64,000 nucleotides of DNA, from positions 1 through 64,000 of the forward strand of contig SGPL01000022.1 in the NCBI GenBank assembly GCA_004802705.1, written 5' to 3'. A model generated the notes under the pieces. The model saw nothing but the letters and a program-made list of their open reading frames with translations, did no database searches and was not told the DNA's origin. Of this stretch, positions 10,208 through 22,028 are shown piece by piece. This DNA comes from Bondarzewia mesenterica. Its lineage: Eukaryota > Basidiomycota > Agaricomycetes > Russulales > Bondarzewiaceae. The position numbers and the translations under genes are program-made. Position 1 is the stretch's first letter. Each line of letters opens with the position of its first letter.

Positions 10208-13200
10208 ATGGCCTTGCAAAGCCCCTCAGTCGCAAGCAGCTCTTCTCGGGATCCCTTTGAACTCGAAAGATTGGCAGAAGAACTTGCGGCACGCGAGTCC
10301 TCGCACTCCTTCAGCTTCTCCAACGGCGACCCCTCCGACCTAGACCTGCTGCCAACTCACGACCTCCCCATCTACGCCCCGCTCTCGCACACGAATCCGT
10401 TCTTCACCGCCGAGACCTTCAACGTCGAGGAATTCCTGCTCTCTCGGTCGCACACGTCTCTGCAGGACTTGCGGTCTGAACTCCGCGATTACCATGCCGC
10501 GCTCAAGGAGGAGCTGGTCAAGCTCATCAACGACGATTACGAGGCGTTTATTAGCTTGAGCACGGATTTGAAGGGAGAGGGCCTGAGGCTGGAACGGTTG
10601 AAGGTTCCCTCTGGGGGATCTCAAGACTCAGATTCTCGTACGTCGTGCCAGGCCGTGTCAGTTGTCTCTCCTGTAGTGCTGAAGGTATGCTCGCAAATCT
10701 GAGAACAGAAATCGAGGCGCGAGTTTCGGGTTATTCAAGATGCTATACAGACGAAGCTCAAAAAGCGGTCTGCTCTACGCGATGAGAAGGTATGTGCTGC
10801 GAATGCCCTGCGCGTTTCTTTCTCTCTCCGTATGCGTCTGTCGTCTTACATGTTTGCAGGCTTTCCTGCATCTGCTGCTGAAAATATCCGAATCGGTGAC
10901 ACGTCTGGAATCTCTTCTCCTGATCTCTTCTCCAGACAGTGCTTCGTCACCTGGGCTGGGACCGATTTCGCTCTCGAAATCGGGGAGCGGTCATGATGTC
11001 AACGGGCACGACGAGAGGTGCGTACACGGTAGACGTGCCCGGTCTCATCACTTCTGAAACTTCACCAGAGTGAGAGGAAACCGGGCAAAGCACCTTGCGC
11101 GAGTAGCCACTGAATATACGCAGCTTTTATACCATGTAAAGAAAGCACAGGACGAGCAGCAGTCGGCTTTCGTCGACGAAGTACAATGGGTTTGTGAGCT
11201 GTTCTTTGCGTCGCATCGTTTCATCGTATTGAAGAGTTCACGTTTGCGAGCAGCGCGTCGATCGAATCAAGTCGACTTTATCGTCTGACCTCGACCATCT
11301 GTTCGCAGCTACGGTCTCCTTTCTCACCGGCGTGAAGGAGAGCAAACTCAATGACGTCGAGAAAGCGAAGCGGATGGCGGACTTGTCTGAGTGTTTGCGG
11401 ATTTACGACATCTTGGGGCTCTGGCGGGACGCCGAAGACGTTCTGAGACGAGAAGTCATGCGCGAGTTTGTCAAAAAGGTGTGTGTTTCCCTACTCCAGA
11501 TGCCCTCCCGTCTATTCTCATACTGTCATTGACATCCTGCAGTCTATCTACCCCGGTGCCATGACGGTTCCACAAACGCCACTCCTCCCACAAACGCCCC
11601 TGCCAGTGCGTAATTTCGCATCTGCAACACACACGAATGCGAGCCCGCACCTGCCCCGGACGCCCTACACACCCTTCACCGCCTTCGCCTCGAAACAGAA
11701 CCCGTTCGAATCTACGTTCACGTCTGCGCACCTGCTCGACGACGCAGACAATTCGCTCGGAGGACTGTACAATGCCGTCCTCAAGTTCGTCCAGCGGGAT
11801 ATGAAGCGCATCATGGACCTTGCTGATAAGGTCAGCGTGAAGCATGGTGCGAGGGTGGCGAAGGGTGTGGTGAATGGATCCGCGTCGTCGGTCCCACCTC
11901 AACTGTCGTCTGGGGACGGGGACACATTTGAGTTCATGGCGAATGTGGTGTGGGCGGAGGTTGGTCGGGCTATCATGGATGAACTTGGAAGTGTGGTGTT
12001 CGCTGCGGGGAATCCCGGCGAGTTTCGCAAGGTAAGGCTATATGTTTCATATCCATTCCCGTAATTATTTCCTCGAGCTCGGAGTGCAAGCTTGACTTTG
12101 TTGCGTTGCCTTTGTTTTGTGGTTTTTAGAATCATGAGACGACACAGGCCTTTATTCGCTCATTGCAGTATCTGGCGCCGTCGGTACACTCGGTGCAAGC
12201 GATGATCGCACACCCGGTCTACACGGCGTTCGAGCGACGCTGGCAGCTTCCCATATACTTCCAGCTCCGGTGGAAAGAGATCGTCACGAAATTGGAGGAT
12301 TCCTTGGCGACGACGAAGATTGAACCGAGTTCGAGCAAAGGTGCTTCACGATCCATATGTGCCACATACCCAGAATATCGAGAGATCGGATTTTGTTTCT
12401 ATTTTATACTATTTAGATTTGCGACCATTCGTCATGTCGCAGTCCGCCGCGATTTGGGTGGCGATTACCACTTGCTGGAGTGGGGAGGTGTACATACCAG
12501 AACTGGGCCATCGTTTCTGGAAATTGACACTGCAGGTAAGCGGTGCAGTACTTCGTCCGTTTTCTATTTTGGACAAAGGCTAAAAACTGGACCTGCGAAG
12601 CTGTTAAGCAGATATAGAACGTGGTTGGAGAGCAGCCTGCCGCGAGTCGAGCCTCTACCAAAGTTTTCGGCATCAGAAAAGACTGTACGTAAATATGAAA
12701 CCTTGTCCAACTCATTGCAAGGCACCTGATCATGTTGCAGACGCTAACACCTGCAGCGACGCCCCCTTCCACAACGCGTGCATCGACCCCAAATCCACCT
12801 ACGGAAAGCAGCTTGGTAGAGAATGCAGCTGTGGATGATGCGCTGCTACGCCAATGCGCAGCTGCTGTCAATGACATCAAAGCAATGCAGTCGGAGACAC
12901 TGACCTTGTGGCACGAGGAAATCAGCATGATGCTACCCGACATGTCCGAGATAGCGGACGACCAGCAAGTCAGCTCAGAGGGTGAGTGAGATCAACCTAA
13001 TCACGTGCCTTGCATCGACGACGTAGCTCCACAGACGCTCTGCAGCACACATTGCAGGGGCTAATATCCTTGGTTCCCCCATTGTCCAGCCAGATCGTCG
13101 CGATCTTGACGAAGCGCGCCTGTGAAGCTTTGATGCCCGTTCGTTCGATTCCGTCGCAGTTCCGAGCCATGTCGAACAAGCGGCCCCCGACAGAACCCAG

Positions 13201-13732
13201 TTACTTCGTGGCGTCCATTCTCCGTCCCCTCAAGGTCTTCTTCGCGATCGGGACCGCCGAGGGCCCGGGATCGTCATTGCGCGCTGACTATCTGAGATCG
13301 TACTCTGAGGAGATCTTCGAAAACGTGGTCCAGAGGTGCGTGCATGATGCTATGCGCTCTTGCTGCGATGGCCGTTTTGTGACTGAGTGCCGGGCCGCCG
13401 TGCTAGATATATACATTATCTGACGGCGATGAAGAAGACGGAGGAATCGCTCAAGCGGCTGAAGAAAGGCAAAAAGTCCACGTTCTCTCTGTTTGGCAAT
13501 GCGGCTGGGAAAGAGGACGATAATAGAGACGAAGAGCGGATCCGCACGCAGATGATCCTCGACGTGGAGGCTTTCGGGAAAGACGCCGAGTCGCTCCAGG
13601 TTGACGTGCGCGGCAGCGCCAGCTTCAAGTCCTTGAGTGATATGGTGAACAGCAGCCTCACTGATGGTATGTCGTCGGGCAATTTTCGCGCCTAACTCAG
13701 ACTGACCAGGACCCCTTTCCGAAGATACCTAG
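10208..13732 (+). CDS. COG2: Conserved oligomeric Golgi complex subunit 2
   Basis: COG2 is a lobe A subunit of the COG tethering complex that captures retrograde vesicles at the Golgi. The first ATG of the coding frame is at 10208. The N-terminal exon contains the COG2 signature LSHTNPFFTAETFNVEEFL and a helical stretch with LRSELRDYHAALKEELVKLI that leads into the complex-forming coiled coil. The middle part is spread over many short exons. The C-terminal domain includes HSVQAMIAHPVYTAFERRW at about 12200. The last coding exon supplies GPLSEDT and a TAG at 13730-13732. A Thr/Pro-rich insert lies at about 11560-11690. Exon boundaries in the middle are only approximate. The gene is convergent with VPS8, 100 bp away. 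Confidence 0.9.
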
Positions 13733-13832
13733 TGGTCATCACGATTTTCTTCCTCTCGTAGTCCTCTCGCTTTCCTGTTGCGCATGTACAGATAATATTA
13801 ATCCAAATATTAGTGATAAGCATGCGTGCACC

Positions 13833-16800
13833 CTAATGTACATTGCTAGATCGTGAGTCGGTAGGTAAACATCTACTATGGTATATAGCCCCAGTCCGCG
13901 AAACAACAATCTTGCTTTCCTCCTGTACCATCCCCGACTCCTCCGCCGACGCTGAAGGCTGCTTGCTTGAAAGCAGTCTTTTACGACAGTATGTGCACGT
14001 CCCCCGCTCGGGTGCCCAGCCTTTCAGCCGTTCCCTGGTCAAAATCTCCACCGTCTCGAACATGTCACGCTCGAGCAAATGCTTGGTGATAAGCAGCATG
14101 TCGCCCTCGGAGCGGTACGACTCCATCATGCTCGTTAAAATCGTGCGGAACTCGGTGTATGGCGTGCCCTTGGCCGAACGCGACGTGGAGTCGACAAGGC
14201 GCGTGAACAGCCGAGGGAAGGATACTCTTCTCGAAGAGCTGACCGACACCAACGACGAGAACGTCTCCTGAACGAGAGCACGAAGGGCTGATAGGGTCTG
14301 CCGCTCATGCTGTACGGTCTCCGTTTCAGGGCTATCGTCCGACGGTGGAAGTGAGGCTTGTGATGAACAGCAACCAGACACAGCCTGCACGGAGTCGATC
14401 TGCGTGCGGAGAAGCTGCAGCCACAACTCTTCTACTGGCGCGTGGCTTTTTGTCGCCCGCGAATGCTCCAAGCACACGGACACCGCCATCCTTCCCAGTG
14501 TCTCCAGAGTGGCCGTCTGCTGCTGCAGATCCGACCACCGTGAGGGCGACTCTGACAGCGCGGCTACATCCTGCGATACCCGGGATACCAGGAGCCTGTC
14601 AAACGCCTCCACCTTGGACAGCGCCTCTGCAGGCTTGCCATCTCGGTTCAGAATCCAGACAACAGCATCGAAAGCCTCGTGATCCTCACATATCCGTAAG
14701 GCGTCTTGCCCTGCGATGAAATGAGACGGTAAGTATTTCAAGGCGGGGATGACCCCAGGCGCGTCGATTTGACATTGCAAGGAAAGGTAGAGATGTCGAA
14801 GGGGTGGAGAGACGTCCTCGGAGGGACGTCCTGGTCGTGAAGGAGTGGTGGGAATACCGTCATCCTCCACAGACGGTGGTCCTAGAAGACAACGGAGGTA
14901 GGCAAACTGTCTGTGATCACTCCCCAACCCCAATGCCTCTAGAGCTCTTTCATGGAGCTGTGGCGCGTGTTTGTCGATGAAGAGAGCGGTGTCGACGACG
15001 CTGGCATGCAACAATGCAGGCAACGAATCCGAGACGGTGGCGACGAGCTCCTCCGGTGGAACGCCCTTGTTCGCCCGACAAGCAGAACTGAAGATTTCAT
15101 TTGCACTGTGAAAGATCTCCGCAGTGTGCAGGTCGGGATCATTAAGGTGAGCCAAAAGGAGTGGTGCCCATTGCCGCTCTTGTCGATGCCACGAACGAAG
15201 GATCCGATAAAAACGCGCTTGCTCGAACAACTTGAGTATGCGCTCGCTTTCGTCGGGTGTGTATGCCGACAGCAGGTACTCCGCAGCCAGCTGACGATCC
15301 TCCCTTGTGTTCTGGTCGGGATCGCTGGCGAGGCCGACGAGGATGTTGTGTAGTGCACTTGGGGCAATCTGAATGAACTGGTGGTATTTGGGAACGTTAC
15401 GTGCGATGAAGATGTTGACGAAGGTGACGTCGCTGGGAGACAAGCCGGGGGAGGAGCTGAGTATTTCGAGGAGGATCTTGATAATGATCAGGCGAAGGGA
15501 GTCTTGGCTCTCGTCATTCAGATANGCATCCTCGAATGCGATATCCAGAGAGTGAAGAAATGCCTCCGCGTCNAACCGAAGCAGGAGCCGACAATAAGGA
15601 TATGTNGGCTCGAGCCCTCCCTCTTCCTCCGCCGTCAGAACCAGCTTTCCTCCTTCTTCTAATGGCCCGACGCTAGAGCAACCGGAAAACAGGAAGGCGT
15701 AGACGTCGTGCTTAGCCNGGAATGCTTCNTGTTCTTCCAATGGCTCCTCACTAGGATAGGTGAGCCCAGACAAAAACGTCCGCCAAGTAAGGATAAACTT
15801 TATAGGCGTTCATGATGACGGGCTCCATTGTCACTTCATCCTCTGTCCCCTTAAACGCCCGGTCCCGACGATACTGCATGACCTTGCGGATGAGGCCCAA
15901 CAACTCAACAACGGGAGAGACATAGTCNTTCATCGCTCGAGTGTAAACATATATCAGCGCATCGTAAAGCTGATACTCTTGGCATAGGTTGATGGCCTGG
16001 TTAATGTCGAGACACTCTGGATCTATATGCCAGATNACNCGTTCTGCCCGGTCTGCCCGGTAATCNTCNNTGTGCATGGCNATGAGACGCTGCGTTATCC
16101 ANGGCGGNACGTAACGGATATTGTTATCGAGGACAAAGACCTCCAGCTGTTCGAGATAGATTCGCGTGATGCCCGCATCCTCGTACGCCTGGAACAAGTC
16201 CTCAAACAGGAACTCGAAGTCATCGAGCGCGATGCAGGCGCGAGCACAAGTGGCGACCAGANTCTCGAACAGAGACGTCCGGTCCACTCCACGGCCATCC
16301 GGCGTGTAGTGCGTCGCGTCCGTCATGCGATCTTCCGAGAAGGTATAACGAGTGGATGCGGTCATCAGCTCGCGCATCTTCTCCTCGACCACCCGTTTGA
16401 GCTGTTGTGGGTCGTCCGGNAGTCCGTTCTTATTGCCAGGTGCNTTGCCGAGGTAATACTCTCTCGTCAAATCAATCGCGCTGAGGAAATCGCCCTGCTG
16501 CACGAAGGACAATATTCGGTCTGCCCACGTGAGGAGCGTGCCCACTTGCATATCCTCCCGACCCTGGTGCATATGTATTGTCAAAAGCGTTGGAATCTGG
16601 TTGAATGTGTGGAGNTGCTTACAAGAAGGAAAATTTTGCCCTTGTACGTCCGCACACTGTGCGCGANATCACCCAGCGCATCTGAGTACGAAATGGCCCC
16701 GTTGGGCGTATACCCCAAGGTTGGCGATATNAAAGAAGTAGCATTAAAGTAGACGTGTTCAACCAGCTTCAGCGTGTGGACGTCATATACTTCCANGGTA

Positions 16801-18835
16801 GAGNACGTGACAACGATGATTTGCTGTAGANTTAAAGATGAGCTCTGATCTATAGCAACGCAACGAGCAAAGCGAACGAACCCACATTGGCATTTAACCA
16901 TTGAATTGAAAGAACGTCGTCCTGCGCGGNCCATTTCGCCACCTCCTTGAACACCAACCTTCCAATGTCGACCTTGGCTGACTTGCCAGTCCGCTGGTTG
17001 ACGATCGTCTCCGTAGCCTTCATCTCNGATACCCGCAAAAGATTCAGCGTGCTGCCCCACGAGTGGACGAGCATCGGAGTCGTGGTCTCAACAGGANGCT
17101 CCTTCTTNCCCTTCTTTGGCGGCTCCGGTTTNCCCACCGCCGTGTCGGACACGACGCTNGGAAACCATGCCATCGCNGCACGGAANTTGGACTTNCCCAT
17201 CCTTTCATCATCCTCATCACGATGCCGCCTGTACCAAGTTTTGGGAGACGGTTTCAAACCGACAATGACAAGTTTNGCNGCNGTCACAAGGNCGACTATG
17301 TTATANGCGTCTGTGGGATGTGGNACNGTCCCCAGGGGAAGAGGAGCCATGGCGAGGATNGTNCTGACTTTTCGTGTCTTACGGCGGCGAGGGGCGGANG
17401 NAGNACCACCATTCGAATTTGGCNGTACAAGATGCGGGGGCGGCAGGGGTTCCTCNTCNGGATATTTACCGAGAATGCGCAAGACGTCGGATGCNTCNAC
17501 NAAGAGCACNTTTCCCAAACTGTGATAGAAAGCNAANCCATTTTCGTCNGCAGAGACGATAGCNGTATGTCTTCCAGCGATAAANTCCACATTGACNATT
17601 CTGGAGCCGANGAGATGGCCCTCTTTCCGCCCTGATGCGACGGCGGCGAGAGAGGTTGGAGGAACGAAGCGCGCNGGCGTNTGCGGTTTGTTNAGGTCGA
17701 AGAGCTGAACATGTCCGAATGCATGTCCCGATGCGACATANGTGTGNTCGTGAGATAGGGCGAGAGCNGTNACNGGTCCAACAGTCCTTTCTATGATATG
17801 ATGTAAGGGACTTGGAAGAACAGTGGACAGCGGAGGATACACTTACCTGAGTTGGCATCTCCGCAGATACACTTCAACGNCTGCTTGAAGTCATACACAT
17901 GTACGCGCCCTGTGTCCGTGCCAACGCAGATGAAACCGTTCGCAGCAAGGACGAGAGGCGAGCCCATAGATGAGGACCCCAANATANCAGATGCCTTCTG
18001 TGCCGTCTTTGCATNNATCTCATGGCTAATGCTGCGCAGCTGCGTCCACCGGAAAACTTCCCGCTCGGCCTGTTGATGATCATTCGTATCATGTTTCTCC
18101 AACGTAGCGCGAAGATTCATCGACGACGACATGGGAGACAACGCAGAAAAGTGAGAGGGCGCGGGCGACGCTCCCTCGAGAGCATTTATCGGGAATGTCC
18201 CCATGCTNGTGATAGACGATANTCGTGAGGCCTGAGGCGTGTACGAGCGCAGGCGTGAGACGGTAGGGTGCAAGAAGGGTCTCGCGAGCTTAGATGGTGA
18301 ACCATTTGACAAAGGCGACGATGCTCGAGGAGGCGAGAATGACATGGAAGGGGGTGCCGAGCCGGTAGACGGTGTGTGGTCTGAGAGGAGATCCGCGTGC
18401 TGAACATAACATGAATCTCANCNAGTCAGCCGCGNGANACAGGTGCGAAGAACTCACGGGTGCCTCGTCCTCAATGAAGACAGGGGGACCTGCCATGTCC
18501 GTTTCATGNAACANCTGCTGNTGCACCTCCTTCTCTTCCAACTCGTCGTCGTCNCCCTCGTGCTCTGGACCCAACACNTCCCGAAGCTGTTCCTTGTACG
18601 TACCCTGCGCGACGTCCGCAACAGCGCCAGGATACACAAACGGCTCCCCGTCGTCGCTCCCCAGATCAAGCCCATCGTGTGCTGCGTCCTCGTCCTCNGC
18701 ATCATCAAACAATTCCTCCATCCGCGCAGAATAGTCTCCGCCATGGCCATCGTCGTCCTGCGCGTTATCGTCGTCTTCATCATTGTCNGAGAAACCGAGG
18801 TCCTGCAAGCGCGAAGAATTGGGGTCGTGCTCCAT
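13833..18835 (-). CDS. VPS8: Vacuolar protein sorting protein 8, CORVET subunit
   Basis: VPS8 is the Rab5-binding, CORVET-specific subunit for early endosome tethering. From ATG 18835 the protein begins with a long acidic, probably disordered segment (DNDEDDDNAQDDDGHGG). A WD40-type beta-propeller follows, with YVASGHAFGHVQLFD (about 17740). The helical VPS8 core has ECLDINQAINLCQEYQLYD followed by ALIYVYTRAM (about 15990-15920). A clathrin-repeat-like C-terminal half ends in a RING-type zinc motif (CTYC ... YHSRC, about 13990-13870). The large C-terminal exon is 13833 to about 15770. Many N bases (15525-18840) obscure individual residues and some splice sites. The family is well recognised, but internal exon borders are approximate. 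Confidence 0.9.
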
Positions 18836-19221
18836 NACTTNGTTTGAGACCGCCAGCGGAGCTTGCTGAACGGCAAGCACGACGAGTGAGTGTGGTGGGT
18901 ATCGTTGGCTGCGCAGAATTAATGGACTATCCGGCACGATGGCGTNAATTGGAATTACGTAAATAAATATGGTTGCCGGAAATGGACACAAGGTGAGTGT
19001 NGTCCTGGATGCCGATGAAGATTATTAACTGTTCCACCGTGTCGTCAACGAAAACCCCGAGAGCAAAATTCAATAAGATAATAACAGTACAAGACAGCAA
19101 ACAGAGACAAGACGACGCAGGTAGATGATAAACAAAGGACGAGAGAGACCGAACAGAGTGGACTAAAGANAGGGGGATGAAAAATGATACAGATTAGTGC
19201 GGGGTCGCCACGACGCCGCGC
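18836..19221. other. Intergenic, promoter of VPS8 and 3' end of the PHD gene
   Basis: About 390 bp between two tandem minus-strand genes. It contains a repetitive purine-rich stretch (gagagacc, gacaagacgac) and no supportable gene. Confidence 0.45.
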
Positions 19222-21347
19222 CTATGCCCGTCCGAAGCGTTCCTGAAACGAAATGAGCTCCTCCATGAGCTCCTCCATCATCTTCATCGTCGACCTGTCC
19301 TCGGATCCNAGNGNTGCCGAAGGNGAAAGCTTCTCCTGAACAGGTGATTCAATGAGCTCNTCCCCATCCAACACCATCGGTGCGCTTCCGTTACTCCCAC
19401 TTGCCTCCCCTGCACTCAACTCGCCTGTGATAGCGACCATAGAAGCACTGGTCTCCTTCAGTGCCGCCTCCAACCTCTCCTTCCGCCGTCCCCGCTCCAG
19501 TGCAGTCGCCTGCTCCCTACCTACCCATTCAACAAGCGCGCGCACGCGCTTGTTCATGTCTCCCACACTCATCCGTTTGCTCGGCCACTTCACCTTTACA
19601 CCTCTCTCCATCGTCCTCTCTACCGACTGTCGCCCACTGAGGCCAGAACCGCACACCTCCAGTGGCCGAGGCACACCGGTCGGCAACATGTGTTCTAGGT
19701 GTGCTAGATAGTCTGGCAGGTTCCACGAAGTGAAGAGTGGCTGCTGCGATACCACGTACGCATGTGAATTGTGATATGCACGGGAGTTCGAGGATGCAGG
19801 CGCGTGCGCCGACGAGCTCTGGCCGCTCGCACCCCCCGGGTGGTTACTCCGCCTCGTACCATGCTCGTGTGCCGTGTTTCCAGACGCTTGACCCCGCTTC
19901 GCCGGAGTCGCCCCGCCTTTACCCCGGCTATTGTTGGCACGCCTGTTATTGGTCGTCCCGGCAGCGCCACCACCTGTGGTCACGTGAATCAGATATGGGT
20001 TTAGATGAGATGACGACAAGACTGCAAACCTTCATCTCCCTCTGCGAGACCCAGCTCCTGCGCCTGTATGGCCAACTTGCGGCCCCCTCGTCTGTTGCGC
20101 GAATTGCTGGCCTTCGGTGCAGGGGGATCTGGTGCAACTGCCTTTGTGGTGGTCGTGCCTGCCGGAGTCTGTTCTCGCCCAGGGCCCGCAGCGTTTGGAA
20201 GATCGGAGGTTGCGGACGTGGACCTGGTGCGTTTAACAGATTCTCTGCAACGAAATTAGATGTTGGACACGCCGAATCAGAAAGTCAATGATACTGACGC
20301 GTCCTCTTCTCCTCGTTTCCGCTTCTTCCTCCCATTGGCTGTGACGGTCAGATGCTCGTCTTCGGCATGCCCATTAACGCTTCCATTGACAGAAGGGGCA
20401 GTCTTTTTCAACGATGCGGCTTCAGCGGCGGTGGCTATCATGACTGCCTTGAGTCTCTCGTCGTACGCCGCGTCTCTGCTGTTCATCGTGTTTCGCCGCT
20501 TGGCCGGTTTTGAATGTTGGTTGGGGGAGTGTGATCGAGATGCACGAGTTGTAAGAGTGTTTGTTTGGTGGGAGGTAGTCGACGAGTGGCGACCCCGCTT
20601 GGCAAGTTTCCTGAGATACATTGGGAAGGGTTCATGATAGTAGAAAATAGAGAATGTTTCATGGACGTACTTTAACAGTTCAACATAGAGGTCAGGTCTG
20701 CACTGCTCACAATGATAATCGTCCTTGGGGAGTAGCTCTTCAGCCTCGTAGCCCATACACAAGCCATGCTGCCATGTATAGCATGTCTCGCACTGAACCA
20801 TGAACTCCCCTGCATCCCCCTGATCGTCCTCGCCTGGAAGACGAGAGAATATGAAAATATGTCAGAGAAGAGCGATCCAACGCAATTGAGACGACTGACC
20901 GGTATTGCCGCATATACACCGCGTAATGCCATCCTGCTCGTCAAGCTCGGCCACGTCCTGTGCGTCATCGGCGAGGGCAGGATCAGTCTTGGAGGAGGGA
21001 GGGTCGGCCAGAATGTCGATGACGGGCTTGTCCTTATCCTTTCCCTTGCGTTTAGCGCGCCCATTGCCGTTGCCGTTCACGGAGTGGGTGCCGTTGGTGC
21101 CGTTCTTGTGGGGTTCGTCGACGGTGTCTTCTGTATCTTCACGTTTTGAGCGTTTGTTGCGAGAGGAGCTGTTGGAGGAAGTGCGGGCGGGTCGATGGTT
21201 GTTTTGTGAGCGTGAGGGTGCCGATTCGGAGGTGGGGGAGTCTGGGGAGTTGGATGTGCTCGCGGATGTGGAAGGAACTGTGCGTCGGGCAGAGCGTCGT
21301 GTTTCTCTGGGAGAAAGGGGAGGCCCCATGAGAGCAGACTGGGCCAT
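19222..21347 (-). CDS. PHD-finger chromatin protein, Cti6-like
   Basis: This is a nuclear protein with one PHD finger, closest in layout to yeast Cti6, a subunit of the Rpd3L histone deacetylase complex whose PHD finger reads histone H3 methylation. ATG 21347 opens a Ser/Asn-rich basic N-terminus. The finger is split by an intron (donor near 20901, acceptor near 20834): CIC at the end of exon 1, then CETCYTWQHGLCMG and CEQCRPDLY give all eight C4HC3 ligands. A 60-nt intron follows directly (AAG/gtacgt). Exon 3 contains basic nuclear-localisation-like clusters (KPAKRRN, GRKKRKRG). The final exon (about 19979-19222) is Asn/Gly-rich, then helical, ending LISFQERFGRA. Specific identity as Cti6 rather than another PHD protein is likely but not certain. 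Confidence 0.8.
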
Positions 21348-22028
21348 TGTGGACGGGAGAGACTGTGTTGTGCTCGCGAACTGGAGGGTCTTTGCAACTC
21401 GGGTCCGCCTGGCTCTCCGCTTTAGGGCTGGCCACTGGTTATCGCCGGACAAAAAATCTCCCACGGCTCCTTTTCTTCGACACGCACCCTCTCTCGTCCT
21501 CTCCCACCAGCCTCTCCCCGTCGTTCTCCCAAACCACCCTCAGCGTCGTCTCGTCCATCCCACCCATACGTCGCTCCTCACAGCGTGCCCCACGTGAACA
21601 CAGCTCACGTCGCTGCAGCAGTTCCTGCTTCTCGAGCCAGGTGCAGTATCGCCCATCCATCCCCACATGGCCCTCTCCTATCCCATCGACATTCTACAGC
21701 TATGCGCAACGTTTTCTGAATCTGATGGGGAGGAGGCCCTAGCCACTCGGATCGTCATACCCATTAATATCACGTGACACTGTCGACGCGACGCGTTCAA
21801 TTAGTCGCCCCATTGCATGTTCCACTTCATGCAGGTTTGAAACGTAAATACCTGTTTGTTGAGAACTTTGCTAGTCACTTTCGAGCGACGCTGCATCACA
21901 TGTAGAATTACCTCTCCACGTAAATCGGAAGACGCGAATCTTTGAATGTTGACGCAGCCACAAAGCGCGGTAAATGCCGAAGAAAGTGACCATCTTCATT
22001 TTCTTGAGCGCTCTCTTTTACTTTCTTC
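21348..22028. promoter_or_regulatory. Divergent promoter region, PHD gene and ILV1
   Basis: This 681-bp interval lies between the start codons of two genes transcribed in opposite directions, so both promoters must be here. The part near the PHD gene is CT/CCCAC-rich, while the ILV1 side is more AT-rich. An ATATCACGTGACAC stretch at about 21767-21780 contains a CACGTG E-box, a plausible bHLH binding site. Function is inferred from position only. Confidence 0.45.

Noticed and set aside
13843..14271. Plus-strand 142-codon frame
   Set aside because: It is antisense to the large C-terminal exon of VPS8, which has clear family identity.
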